Assembly (NCBI GenBank): GCA_003389325.1
Contig: QQVE01000044.1
Span: forward strand, 62,001 to 126,000
From: Planctomycetota bacterium
Lineage (GTDB): Bacteria; Planctomycetota; Planctomycetia; Pirellulales; PALSA-1355
Reading direction: 5' to 3'
Length of the DNA stretch: 64,000 nucleotides
Shown here: positions 18,080-28,539 of the stretch, one piece after another
Layout: every line of letters starts with the position of its first letter
How positions within the stretch are numbered: position 1 is the stretch's first letter
Position numbers and translations under genes: made by a program
Notes under the pieces: model-generated
The model's input: only the letters and a program-made list of their open reading frames with translations
Told to the model about the DNA's origin: nothing
The model's database searches: none

Positions 18080-19599
18080 GCGGCCGGGCCTCGCGGTTTG
18101 GGGGTGAGCCGCTTTTCGAGATACGAGGCCAGCCGGGCCAGCGGAATGCTCATTGCCAGGTAGAGCAGGGCGGTCAGCGCTGCCAGTTCAAGCGTAGCGC
18201 CGGTGTTGTTCTGCTGCACGGTGTATTGCTTCGTCAACTCCATCACGGTGATCACCGAGCAGATGCTGGTGTCTTTGAACATGTTGATGAAGTCGTTGGT
18301 CACCGGCGGCACGACGATTCGCACGGCCTGCGGAATGATGACGCGCCGCAAGGCCAGCGCGTGCGACATGCCCAAGGCCAGCGCGGCTTCCATCTGCCCG
18401 CGGGGCACGGCCTGCAGGCCGGCGCGGTAGATCTCGGCTTCGTAGGCCGAGTAGTTGATGGCCAGCCCGGCCACAGCGGCATAGAAGGCCGGGATGCGAA
18501 TGCCCACCTCGGGCAGCAAAAAGAACACCGTGTAAAGCTGCAACAACAGCGGCGTGCCGCGCAGCAGTTCGATGTAGCCGATCGCCAGCCAGCGCAGCGG
18601 CCAGGGGCCGAACATCCGGGCCAGGGCCACGCCCAATCCCAGCAGCATCGCCAGCGGCATCGACAGGCAGGCCAGCACGATCGTCACGCCGGCCGCTTCG
18701 ACCAGCAGCCCGCCACGGCTGCGGATCACGGCCCAGCCGCCCAGCTTTTCGGCCCGGATGCCCAGCTCTTCGTCGGTCGCGCCCAGGTTCACCAACTCGA
18801 GCTGGGCTTCATTCCACAGTCCGTAGCGCTGGTAGATCGCCTCCAGCTTGCCGTCGGCCAGCAGGCGGTCGATGGCTTCGTTGAGCGCGTCGCGCAGCGT
18901 CTCGTCGCCTTGCCGCATCAGGATCACGTAATAGCCGCGAGCCACGGGCCGGCCGACCTGGTGCAGGGCGGCGAAGCGATCGCGATAGAACACGGCGGCC
19001 GGCTGGTCGGTGAGCGTGGCATCGAGCTTGCCGGTTTCGACCTCGCGCATCGAGTCGGTGGTGCCTTCGTAGACGACGACTTCGACGGTGTCGGCGAAGC
19101 GCTCTTCGAGATAGAACTGGGCCGCCGAGGCTTGCAGCACGCCGATCTTGAACTTGCGATCCCCGGGCGCCGGTTGGTCGAGATCGTCCCAGGCGGTCAA
19201 CGCGTCGTTGTCGCGACGGGCCAGCAGAGCCAGCTCGTAGACGTAGTAGGGCCGGGTGTGCTCCATCCGCGCGGCGCGCGACGGGGTCAACTCGTAGCCG
19301 TTGAGCACGATGTCGATCTGGCCCGTGGCGAGCACGGCCGGCAGGTTGTGCCAGGGTCCCTGAAAGAACTCGGCCCGGACGCCCAATTCGCCGGCCAGTG
19401 CGTCGGCCAATTCGGCCTCGAAGCCGATCATCGAGCGCGGCTGCTCCGGATCGGGATAGACGTAGGGGCCGCCCCCTTCGGCATCGGCTCCCCAGATGAG
19501 CGTGCCGCGCGCTTGGATGTCGGCCAGGGTGTCGCCGCGCGCAAGCGTGGCGCTTAGAGCACACACAACGAACACGGATAGCCAGCGTGAGTTCCGCAT
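18076..19599 (-). CDS. glnP: Fused amino acid-binding protein and ABC permease (GlnP-like)
   Basis: 507 residues. A signal sequence (WLSVFVVCALSATLARG) precedes a type 3 solute-binding domain (~25-265; IGFEAELADALAGELG and YVYELALLARRDN are typical). This is followed by an HisM/GlnP-type permease domain (~280-500) containing the EAA-like loop AALALGMSHALALRRVIIPQA. Fusing the receptor to the permease places the binding domain on the outer face of the membrane next to the channel, as in some Gram-positive GlnP proteins. With the ATPase gene it overlaps by four bases, it makes a complete two-gene transporter. Substrate is probably a polar amino acid. Confidence 0.9.
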   Translation of the reverse strand: MRNSRWLSVFVVCALSATLARGDTLADIQARGTLIWGADAEGGGPYVYPDPEQPRSMIGFEAELADALAGELGVRAEFFQGPWHNLPAVLATGQIDIVLNGYELTPSRAARMEHTRPYYVYELALLARRDNDALTAWDDLDQPAPGDRKFKIGVLQASAAQFYLEERFADTVEVVVYEGTTDSMREVETGKLDATLTDQPAAVFYRDRFAALHQVGRPVARGYYVILMRQGDETLRDALNEAIDRLLADGKLEAIYQRYGLWNEAQLELVNLGATDEELGIRAEKLGGWAVIRSRGGLLVEAAGVTIVLACLSMPLAMLLGLGVALARMFGPWPLRWLAIGYIELLRGTPLLLQLYTVFFLLPEVGIRIPAFYAAVAGLAINYSAYEAEIYRAGLQAVPRGQMEAALALGMSHALALRRVIIPQAVRIVVPPVTNDFINMFKDTSICSVITVMELTKQYTVQQNNTGATLELAALTALLYLAMSIPLARLASYLEKRLTPKPRGPAA

Positions 19600-19640
19600 C
19601 GGGACTCAAGTGTATCCAAGCCGCGTGGGACGGCTAGAGC

Positions 19641-19711
19641 GGCACATGAATGTGCCGGCTAAATGCAAGAATGCGTTCTCGTGTCGACGTCAGCCGGCAC
19701 ATTCATGTGCC
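19641..19711. repeat. Inverted repeat, GGCACATGAATGTGCC family (paired copy)
   Basis: GGCACATGAATGTGCCGGCT (19641-19660) is repeated in inverse orientation as AGCCGGCACATTCATGTGCC (19692-19711), with 31 bases between. Each arm also contains its own 16-base near-palindrome. It sits between two genes on the minus strand. Related copies are at 33385 (one arm) and 55255 (paired, diverged). Confidence 0.88.
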
Positions 19712-19716
19712 GCGCG

Positions 19717-20994
19717 TTAGCTGGCGTCGGCGTCGGCGGTGCCGTTTTCGTCGATGCGGTACAAGTGCGTATCGGTGCGCAGAAAAATCGAGCCATCCAC
19801 GATCGCCGGCGAGGCCTGGGCGGCGCCGTCGAGCTCGTTGACGGCCAGCTCCTCGTACTTCGTGCCGGGGGCCATCACGATCGTCTTGCCCTCGGCGTTG
19901 ACGCAGTAGATGCGGCCGTCGGCCAGCACGGGCGATGCCCAGAACTTGCCGCCGAGGCGCTTGAGCCAGTGCGTCTTGCCGGTGGCCACGTCGTAGCAGA
20001 CGGCGATGCCTGCGTCGCTGATCGTGTAGAGCTCGTCGCCCACCACCAGCGGCGAGACGTCGAGTGGCACCACGCTCCCCTTGGCGTCCTTCCACACCAG
20101 GGCCGTTTCGGTGATGTCGCCGCTGCCGCCGGCCTTGAAGGCGTAGAGCACCGGATTGCCGAAGCCGGACGACACGAACAGCATGCCCTGGGCATAGACC
20201 GGCCGGGCCACGTTCGAGTAGCCGCTATAGGCAAACCACCAGATCTCTTCGCCGGTCGACGGTTCGTGGGCCACGATCGCGTCGCTGCCGAGCGAGACCA
20301 GTTGCGTCTGCCCGTCGACTTCGATCAACAGCGGCGTGCAGTAGGCCATCGGCACCGGCAGCTCGCCGTCCTTGCGCTGTTGGCTGATGTGTTGGCGCTC
20401 GTGCTTCCAGCGGATCCGGCCGGTGTGCTTGTCCAGGGCCACGACGTACTGCACGTCGCTGCCGTCGCAGTTGAGGAACACCAGGTCCTTCCACACCACG
20501 GGCGACCCGCCGGGACCGTGGCGGTGGTTGTACTTGAGCTCTTGCGTCTTCCACAGCACTTCTCCGTCGCTGGCGAGGCAGGCGGTGCCGTGGGCGCCGA
20601 AGTGCACGAAGATGCGATCGCCGTCGATAAAGGGCGTGGGTGAGGCGTGGCTGTTGTTGGCGTGGATCGAACCGGGATCGTCGAGCTGGAAGACTTCGAC
20701 GTCGTGCAGGATGGCGCCGCTGGTGCGATCCACGGCGATCGCCCGCAGCGAGCGGCCGTCGTCGACGGCGGTGGTGAGCCAGATCTGGTTGCCGCGAATG
20801 GCTGGCGACGACCAGCCGCGGCCGGGCACGGCGGTCTTCCAGGTGATGTTTTCCGTTTCGCTCCAGGTGAGCGGCACGTTCTGGGCCGACGAGTGACCCT
20901 GGCCGTCGGGTCCGCGAAACTGCGTCCAATCGCTGGCGGCCGCGAGCGGGGACGTGCAGACCAACAGCGCGATCAAGGCGGGAAGGCGGGGCAT
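19717..20994 (-). CDS. Secreted PQQ-like beta-propeller protein
   Basis: About 425 residues. The start is ATG 20994, supported by AAAGGAA a few bases upstream and by the signal sequence MPRLPALIALLVCTSPLAAA; the longer frame upstream is spurious. The mature protein begins WTQFRGPDGQG, the usual opening of planctomycete PQQ-repeat propellers. It then shows repeated blades such as VVALDKHTGRIRWKHE, IVAHEPSTGEEIWWF and ISDAGIAVCYDVATGKTHW. Such proteins resemble BamB or quinoprotein propellers, but most lack catalytic residues and their role in planctomycetes is unknown. It is periplasmic or extracellular by prediction. Confidence 0.88.
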   Translation of the reverse strand: MPRLPALIALLVCTSPLAAASDWTQFRGPDGQGHSSAQNVPLTWSETENITWKTAVPGRGWSSPAIRGNQIWLTTAVDDGRSLRAIAVDRTSGAILHDVEVFQLDDPGSIHANNSHASPTPFIDGDRIFVHFGAHGTACLASDGEVLWKTQELKYNHRHGPGGSPVVWKDLVFLNCDGSDVQYVVALDKHTGRIRWKHERQHISQQRKDGELPVPMAYCTPLLIEVDGQTQLVSLGSDAIVAHEPSTGEEIWWFAYSGYSNVARPVYAQGMLFVSSGFGNPVLYAFKAGGSGDITETALVWKDAKGSVVPLDVSPLVVGDELYTISDAGIAVCYDVATGKTHWLKRLGGKFWASPVLADGRIYCVNAEGKTIVMAPGTKYEELAVNELDGAAQASPAIVDGSIFLRTDTHLYRIDENGTADADAS

Positions 20995-21195
20995 GGATCG
21001 TTCCTTTGCGGGCGGGACTCGTCGGCGCCTATCGTAGATCATCGTGGTCGAGAATTGCGGCCGTTTCAACTGCAATTGCCGCGGCACCGCACGGCCGGCG
21101 GGAAGCCGGTTTTCTCCTCCGCCCAAGAACGAAAACCTATAATCGAACAGATACTGAATGCCAATCTTTCCGCTTTGCGCCGTGGAGATTCGCCG

Positions 21196-21465
21196 ATGGG
21201 AATTGGTTCGCTGATCGGCTGGGCCGTGTTTGGGTTGATCGTGGGGGCCCTGGCCAAGCTCATCTGGCCGGGGCGCCAGCCGGGCGGTTGCCTGACGACG
21301 ATCCTGTTGGGCGTGGCCGGCTCGCTGGTGGGCGGCATGATCACCTATGCCCTGACCGGCGGACCCGAGCGCGAATTCCATCCGGCCCGCTGGGTGATGT
21401 CGATCATCGGGGCGATCGTCGTGTTGTGGATCTACGGCGCCACGACGTCGCGGCCGAAGGAGTAG
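21196..21465 (+). CDS. GlsB/YeaQ/YmgE-family small membrane protein
   Basis: 89 residues with three hydrophobic segments and the family pattern GWAVFGLIVGALAKLIWPGR followed by GCLTTILLGVAGSLVGGMI. These transglycosylase-associated or stress-related membrane proteins have no firm function. The start ATG 21196 begins MGIGSLIGW and is preceded by GGAGA at about 21184, a reasonable ribosome binding site. The protein has a longer C-terminal part (ALTGGPEREFHPAR then a third helix) than the shortest members. Confidence 0.85.
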   Translation: MGIGSLIGWAVFGLIVGALAKLIWPGRQPGGCLTTILLGVAGSLVGGMITYALTGGPEREFHPARWVMSIIGAIVVLWIYGATTSRPKE

Positions 21466-21702
21466 AGGGCGCCCGGGTAGGCGCCCCGGTGCTCCCAGCG
21501 GCTCTACGGGACGAGAAAACCCCGCGAACCGCGACGCGACGCGGCAATTCCACCGTCCGACCGGTCGAAAACTCTTGCCTTTGCGGGGTCGGCGCGCGAA
21601 AATCGATGGTTAGCGACGCGCCGTCGGTTTTCGCCTGGGGGCAACCCCCTGCGGAGGCTCGCCGGCTTGGAACAGAGATCCCTTCGCCAAAAGACAACCG
21701 GT

Positions 21703-22788
21703 ATGACGTTGCCTCGCGAATCCGTCGAGGAGGAACCCGTTTCGCAAACGGTTTCCAACATGCTGCCCTCGTGGTTGGCGTCGCTGGTGGTGCACCTAGC
21801 GCTGGTGCTGCTGCTGGCGGTGTTCACCGTGGTGGGCGAAGCCGGCTGGCAGGCGCACACCGTCGAATTGGACTTCGAGTCGCTTGGAGTCGAAAGTCCC
21901 GAAGACGACGCGATGATGGCCGCGGCCATCGAAATTCCCAGCGAGCTCGACCAGGACGACGCGCTCGAAGAGCTGACGCCCGAGCCGCTCGATCCGGTGG
22001 AGCCGCTCGACGTGTTCTCGAAGATCGAGCTGGTCGAAACCGGCGGCACCACGTCGACCGCCGAAGTGATCGGCGAGGCGATTTCTCCCTCGGGCGTGAA
22101 CCCGATTAAGACGTCCGTGTTCGGCCAGGTGGGTGAAGGCAGCGAGTTCGTGTACGTCTTCGACCGCTCCGACAGCATGAACTCCACCTTCTCGTTCACT
22201 TCCGAAGGCGAAACGGTCTTCAGCGTCACGCCGCTGGCGGCCTCGAAGGCCGAGCTGATGCGGAGCCTCAAGGACTTGAGCGACAATCACCTGTTCCACA
22301 TCCTGTTCTACAATCACGAAGTGTGGAAGTTCGACGCCCCGGGGTTGCGCGACGACCGGCTGGTCTTGGCCACCTCGCGCAACAAGCGCCGCGCCTCGAA
22401 GTTCGTGGCCAGCGTCTACGGCACGGGCCGCACCAAGCACATTCCGCCGCTGGAAGCCGCGCTGCGAATGCATCCCGACGTGATCTTTCTGCTGACCGAC
22501 GGCGAGGAGAAAGACGACCCGACCGAGTCGGAGCTGCGCCGCCTGCGAAAGCTGAACGACGGCCGCACGAAGATCAACGTCATTCAATTCTGCTACAAGC
22601 CGCGCACCAACGGCACGCTAGTAAAGCTGGCCGAGGAAACCGGCGGGCAGCACACGTTCATGGACATGGCCCGCCTGGGCGCCGAGTTGGCCGAAAAGCA
22701 ACTGGGCCCGCGAGGCATGCCGCCCAAGGACGACATGCCGGCCGACGACCAGACCGTGGCCGGCGATCCACCCGCGGTGGGACCGTAG
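21703..22788 (+). CDS. Membrane-anchored von Willebrand factor A domain protein
   Basis: About 361 residues from ATG 21703 (a TTG at 21667 is in frame). A transmembrane helix ([21 protein letters not shown]) lies near the N-terminus, followed by an acidic linker (~55-135). The vWA domain opens with [13 protein letters not shown]; Asp-x-Ser-x-Ser fits a metal-ion-dependent adhesion site. [24 protein letters not shown] provides the later part of the site. The tail ([15 protein letters not shown]) is disordered. This N-terminal TM plus vWA layout is frequent in planctomycetes with unknown partners. It sits upstream of ilvD, with no obvious link. Confidence 0.82.
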   Translation: MTLPRESVEEEPVSQTVSNMLPSWLASLVVHLALVLLLAVFTVVGEAGWQAHTVELDFESLGVESPEDDAMMAAAIEIPSELDQDDALEELTPEPLDPVEPLDVFSKIELVETGGTTSTAEVIGEAISPSGVNPIKTSVFGQVGEGSEFVYVFDRSDSMNSTFSFTSEGETVFSVTPLAASKAELMRSLKDLSDNHLFHILFYNHEVWKFDAPGLRDDRLVLATSRNKRRASKFVASVYGTGRTKHIPPLEAALRMHPDVIFLLTDGEEKDDPTESELRRLRKLNDGRTKINVIQFCYKPRTNGTLVKLAEETGGQHTFMDMARLGAELAEKQLGPRGMPPKDDMPADDQTVAGDPPAVGP

Positions 22789-22958
22789 GCGCGCACCCCG
22801 TGTAACGGGCAGCCCCGCAAAGCAGCAAGACACACGCCGTCTCCGGCGGGTTCGCGCTGGCTCGCGGCGCGTCTTCTTTCATTGCAAGCCGCCGGGCTTT
22901 GGGATATATCTGGCGGTCTGCCTTTTCCCTCGATGCGTTCGACAGAAAGTCTCCGACC

Positions 22959-24644
<1,686 letters not shown>

Positions 24645-24665
24645 CACTCCGCGGGTCGATGGCCG

Positions 24666-25853
24666 ATGGACGACGCTCCCGACGCTGCACGTGCCGATTC
24701 TGAAGAAGCCGCTGCGGCACGGCCCGAATTCTCCGACGCGGAGCTGCTGGCCCCGTACGACCGGCGACCGCGCACGCTGGGCATGGTGTCTTGCACGCTG
24801 GTCGAATGGGTCGTGTTGCTCGTGCTGATCTTCGCGTACGATCAGCGCTTCGGCGGTCCCGGGGCGCCCCGCGGCTGGGCCGGGCTGGGCCAGTTCGTGG
24901 TCCTGTTTCTGACGATGATGGGCTTTCTCGCGGCGGCACTGTTTCCGCTGCACGTCCTGTTTCGCTACGTGCTCGAGCGCCGGGCCGGGAACCTTTCGGT
25001 CGCGCCGGTTGCATGGCTGCTGCGCGTCATCGGCTACACGCTCGCCTCGGTCGTGCTCTCGCTTTTCATCTACGGGTTTTTCTATGGGCTGATCTGGACC
25101 ATCGGCGCCTGGTGGTGGCTGGTGCCGCCGGGCGCCGCGCTGATCTGGATATTGTTCATGGCCTTGGCCGTGCCCGACAACCTGATGAAGAGGGCCATGA
25201 AGATCGAGCGGCGCGATTTGCTCGAGCGACTCGCGCGGCTGGCGGCCCCGTTTCGACTGCCGATTCGCGGGATCTACGAACTGCGGGGTGACGGCTACAT
25301 GGACGCGATGCGCCTGCTGCTCGTCGCGACGGGACGCGACGGACGCGACGTGCTGCTCTCGGGCAAGGCGCTCGACGACAGCACGCCGGAGGAAATCGAC
25401 GTCCTGTTCTCGTACGAACTGGTTAACGCCGTTCACTATTACCTGGCGCGAAGGGCGTCGATCCAAACGCTGCTGGCCGTGGCGCGCTACGCCGCGGCGG
25501 CCTGGCTGCTGGGAATCGCAGCGCGGCATCTCTATGGTCCGATGGCCTACGCGGACATGCCGCCGGCCTCGGTGCCCCTGCTAACGCTGCTGATCGCCTT
25601 GTGCAAGGTGCCCACGGAGTTTGTCTCGTACCTCTGGCAACTGCGTTGGCAGCGGAAGTGCGATCGCTTTGCGCTGGCGCGCAGCGGGACGCGGCGAACG
25701 TTCTTGACCGTGTTGCGAAAGTCGACGGCGGCGCGGCAGCCGGAGTATTCGCTCTGGCAAAGGGTATTCGTCGACCCCAGCCCCGCCGAGCGGCTGGCCG
25801 CGGCCGAAGCGGGGCTGACCCGCTCGCGGCCGCAAGGCGCGGCGCCGGCTTGA
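24666..25853 (+). CDS. M48-like membrane protein with lost zinc site (pseudoprotease)
   Basis: 395 residues with about six hydrophobic segments. It follows the same layout as the M48 protease encoded next (26008), including the helix region [13 protein letters not shown] and the block [21 protein letters not shown]. The paralogue has TPDEIEVIFAHEIGHHVHHH there. Thus the HExxH histidines are replaced by Tyr250 and Asn254, while Glu251 is kept. The third ligand, Glu334 in the paralogue (YERQCDRYAL), is Gln329 here ([10 protein letters not shown]). It cannot bind zinc in the family way, so it is probably a non-catalytic partner or regulator. It is 21 bases after ilvD. Confidence 0.82.
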   Translation: MDDAPDAARADSEEAAAARPEFSDAELLAPYDRRPRTLGMVSCTLVEWVVLLVLIFAYDQRFGGPGAPRGWAGLGQFVVLFLTMMGFLAAALFPLHVLFRYVLERRAGNLSVAPVAWLLRVIGYTLASVVLSLFIYGFFYGLIWTIGAWWWLVPPGAALIWILFMALAVPDNLMKRAMKIERRDLLERLARLAAPFRLPIRGIYELRGDGYMDAMRLLLVATGRDGRDVLLSGKALDDSTPEEIDVLFSYELVNAVHYYLARRASIQTLLAVARYAAAAWLLGIAARHLYGPMAYADMPPASVPLLTLLIALCKVPTEFVSYLWQLRWQRKCDRFALARSGTRRTFLTVLRKSTAARQPEYSLWQRVFVDPSPAERLAAAEAGLTRSRPQGAAPA

Positions 25854-26007
25854 ATCCTGCCAGGAACGCCATCGCCAGAGCTCGCCGTCGTCGGCAGATC
25901 GCCCGACGGGTCGCAGCGGGGGGTGCCTCGGGCTATACTTGTCAGGGGCAGCGCGGGCGGCACGCGATGCGGCATTCCTTTCCTCTCTCTCCCGTCAGGG
26001 CCTGCCC

Positions 26008-27183
26008 GTGAGCAACCCCCTGCAGACGCCTTCCGAGGCGGACAGCGGCGAAACCTACGTTCGAACCGACGACGCCCTCACGCCGGAGCAGCTTGCCGAG
26101 GCCAGGGAGTACGGTCGGCTCGAACTGCGCTGCAGCCTGGCCGACAAGATGTTGGACGTGGCGTTTCTGGCCGTGATGGCCTTCGCGTTCGCCGTGCCGC
26201 TCGACCGCTGGCTGGCGGGCTTCTTCGAGTCGGCCACGCTGCGCGTGGCGGCGCTGTACGGCGTGACGACGCTGGTGCACATGGCCATTTCGTTCCCGCT
26301 GTCGTACTACTCGGGGTTCGCGCTGGAACATCGTTACGAGATGAGCCGCGAAACGTTCGGCCACTGGCTGTGGCGATACTGCAAACGCAACGGCCTGGCG
26401 CTGGCCTTCGGGCTGGTGCTCGTTCTGGCCCTGTACTGGATCATCTGGCTCACGGGTTCCTGGTGGTGGGTCGCCGCGGCCGCAGGCTTTTTTGTGGTCA
26501 CCGTGGTGCTGGGGCAGCTCGCGCCGGTGCTGATCGTGCCGCTGTTCTACAAGGTCGAGCGGCTCGACAACCCTGAGCTGTCGGAGCGAATGGCCCGGCT
26601 GGCCGAAGGGACCGGGCTGTCGATTCAGGGCGTGTACCGCCTGGGCCTGAGCGAAGAAACGACCAAGGCCAACGCCATGCTGGCCGGAATCGGCGGCACG
26701 CGCCGCGTGTTGATGGGCGACACGCTGCTGGATCGCTTTACGCCCGATGAGATCGAAGTGATTTTCGCGCACGAGATCGGCCATCACGTGCACCATCACA
26801 TCCGCAAGATGATTCTGGCCGGTTTGATCTACAGTGCCGCGGGCTTCTGGCTGTGCAGCGTGATTCTGCTCTCGTGGGCCCAAAGCCACTTCGGCCCGTT
26901 GTCGGCCCACGACATGCCGCCGGCCACGCTGCCGCTGTTGATGCTGGTGCTCACCGTGTTTTCGCTGCTGCTCGAGCCGCTGCAAAACGTGATCAGCCGC
27001 CGGTACGAACGGCAGTGCGACCGATATGCTCTGGATCGCACGGGGTTGCGCGACGCGTACGTCTCGGCGTTTCAAAAGCTCGCGCGGTTGAACAAGGACG
27101 ACCCCGACCCGCACCCGCTGGAAGTCTTTCTGTTTCACAGCCACCCGCCGATTCGCGAGCGGTTGGCGATGGCGGACGAGTAG
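26008..27183 (+). CDS. M48-family membrane metalloprotease (Ste24/CAAX protease-like)
   Basis: About 391 residues from GTG 26008 (VSNPLQTPSEAD); an upstream frame to 25939 is unsupported. Several transmembrane helices surround the zinc motif HEIGH (His255, Glu256, His259) in VIFAHEIGHHVHHH. Glu334 in YERQCDRYALDRTG is the third ligand. The C-terminal HSHPPIRERLAM segment is a typical Ste24-type feature. Members cleave prenylated or misfolded membrane proteins; bacterial substrates are mostly unknown. The gene follows a non-catalytic paralogue in the same direction with a 154-base spacer that contains a TATACT box at 25934-25939. Confidence 0.92.
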   Translation: MSNPLQTPSEADSGETYVRTDDALTPEQLAEAREYGRLELRCSLADKMLDVAFLAVMAFAFAVPLDRWLAGFFESATLRVAALYGVTTLVHMAISFPLSYYSGFALEHRYEMSRETFGHWLWRYCKRNGLALAFGLVLVLALYWIIWLTGSWWWVAAAAGFFVVTVVLGQLAPVLIVPLFYKVERLDNPELSERMARLAEGTGLSIQGVYRLGLSEETTKANAMLAGIGGTRRVLMGDTLLDRFTPDEIEVIFAHEIGHHVHHHIRKMILAGLIYSAAGFWLCSVILLSWAQSHFGPLSAHDMPPATLPLLMLVLTVFSLLLEPLQNVISRRYERQCDRYALDRTGLRDAYVSAFQKLARLNKDDPDPHPLEVFLFHSHPPIRERLAMADE

Positions 27184-27260
27184 GAAACGGACAGACGAGG
27201 AAGAACGCAAAGACGCCAAGGGGCCAAGGCGCCAAGGACGGACAGGGCTTCTTCTTTAAT

Positions 27261-27333
27261 AGCCCGAAGCGCGAGCGAGGGTGGTACTCCGTCGATGCAT
27301 CGAACGACAAGACCCTCGCTCGCGCTTCGGGCT
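27261..27333. repeat. Inverted repeat, GAAGCGCGAGCGAGGG family (copy 4)
   Basis: Fully complementary arms with CGCGAGCG/CGCTCGCG pairing and a spacer of about 29 bases lie between the convergent M48 and M50 protease genes. A degraded AACGCAAAGACGCC stretch just before it (about 27207) belongs to the family duplicated at 15.5 kb. Confidence 0.9.
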
Positions 27334-27416
27334 AGTGAGTGAGAGCGAGAGTGGAGCGGGCAACTCGGCGGACACGCCGTCGCCGGTGGCTCCGGGCTAA
27401 ACGGCGCGCGTGAGCT

Positions 27417-28448
27417 CTACGTCTCGAGCAGGACGGGGGTGAAGCAGAGCACGGGGATGGCGAGGGACAGGAAGCCGAACGTCCAGCGGCTCCAGCCGAG
27501 CTTGACGTGGTCGTCGCGGGTGGGCGGGTGATCGACGCCCAACAGGATCACCAGCACCAGCATCAACGTCCAGTTGTACTTCTCCCAGAACACGACGTAG
27601 AGGATGGCCACGATCATAAACGCCCGGGCCACCCAGCGGCTGCTGCGGCCGAACAGCCCGTAGATCACGTGGCCGCCGTCGAGCTGGCTGATCGGCAGCA
27701 TGTTGAGCCCCGTGATCAGCATGCCCACCCAGCCGGCCATCAGCAGCGGGTTGTTCTTGTTGAGCACGGCGTCGGGTCCCCACTCCGGCTGCAGGTAGTG
27801 GGTCATCAGCTTGAAGATCAGCGGATCGCCCAGCACGATGCCGCCGGCGGGCTTCATGGGCTCGTCGGCCATCTGAATGCCGAACCAGGCAACCGGCAGC
27901 GCCACCAGCAGCCCGGCCCAGGGTCCGGAGATGCCGATATCGAACAGTTGCTTGCGATCGGCGCGCGAGCCCTCCATGCCGATCACGGCGCCCATCGTGC
28001 CGGTGAGCAAGAACGGCACGGGAATAAAAAACGGCAGGCTGGCCGGCACGTGATAGCGCAGCGTCTGCACGAAGTGGCCCATCTCGTGCGTGAGCAGAAT
28101 ACCGATCACGGCGCCGGCGTAGATCAGCCCTTGCTGCCAGTTCTGGGCGATGGTGCGGCCCAGCATGTCGCTGGCGATGTAGCGGCCCGGGTCCCAGTTG
28201 AGCGCGCCGGCGATGAACGTCGAAAAGCACGCGGCCACGAACAGGAACACGGGCAAGAAGATTCGCCGCCCGCGACGCCGGTTGACGAGGTCGGCCGCGG
28301 TGAGCTCGCGGGGCACGGTCGCCTCGGGCGGAAGGTCCCAATCGCCCTCGCCGGCCTTCGCGGCGTGCGGATCGGCCGGCGGCGAGGTGCCAGCGTCCTG
28401 CGGCGGTGGCCCGCTTTGCGTCTCGTCCTGGCGCTCGGAATCTTTCAT
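27417..28448 (-). CDS. M50 site-2 protease family membrane protein
   Basis: About 343 residues from ATG 28448 (MKDSERQDETQSG); the frame runs further upstream but that part looks non-coding. A disordered acidic N-terminus (~1-65) precedes several transmembrane helices. The zinc motif is HEMGH (His121, Glu122, His125) in GILLTHEMGHFVQ. The second family motif is NMLPISQLDGGHVIYG, whose Asp is the third ligand. Site-2 proteases cut within membranes to release regulators such as anti-sigma factors; the target here is unknown. It is divergent from the ceramidase-like gene. Confidence 0.9.
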   Translation of the reverse strand: MKDSERQDETQSGPPPQDAGTSPPADPHAAKAGEGDWDLPPEATVPRELTAADLVNRRRGRRIFLPVFLFVAACFSTFIAGALNWDPGRYIASDMLGRTIAQNWQQGLIYAGAVIGILLTHEMGHFVQTLRYHVPASLPFFIPVPFLLTGTMGAVIGMEGSRADRKQLFDIGISGPWAGLLVALPVAWFGIQMADEPMKPAGGIVLGDPLIFKLMTHYLQPEWGPDAVLNKNNPLLMAGWVGMLITGLNMLPISQLDGGHVIYGLFGRSSRWVARAFMIVAILYVVFWEKYNWTLMLVLVILLGVDHPPTRDDHVKLGWSRWTFGFLSLAIPVLCFTPVLLET

Positions 28449-28539
28449 GCCCCCAAGCATAGCAGGCCGGCGCGCGAGTCCGGAAGGGCGGACGTGCGCC
28501 GGCGTGCCTGTGCGCGGCGTGGCAGCTACAATGTGCGTC

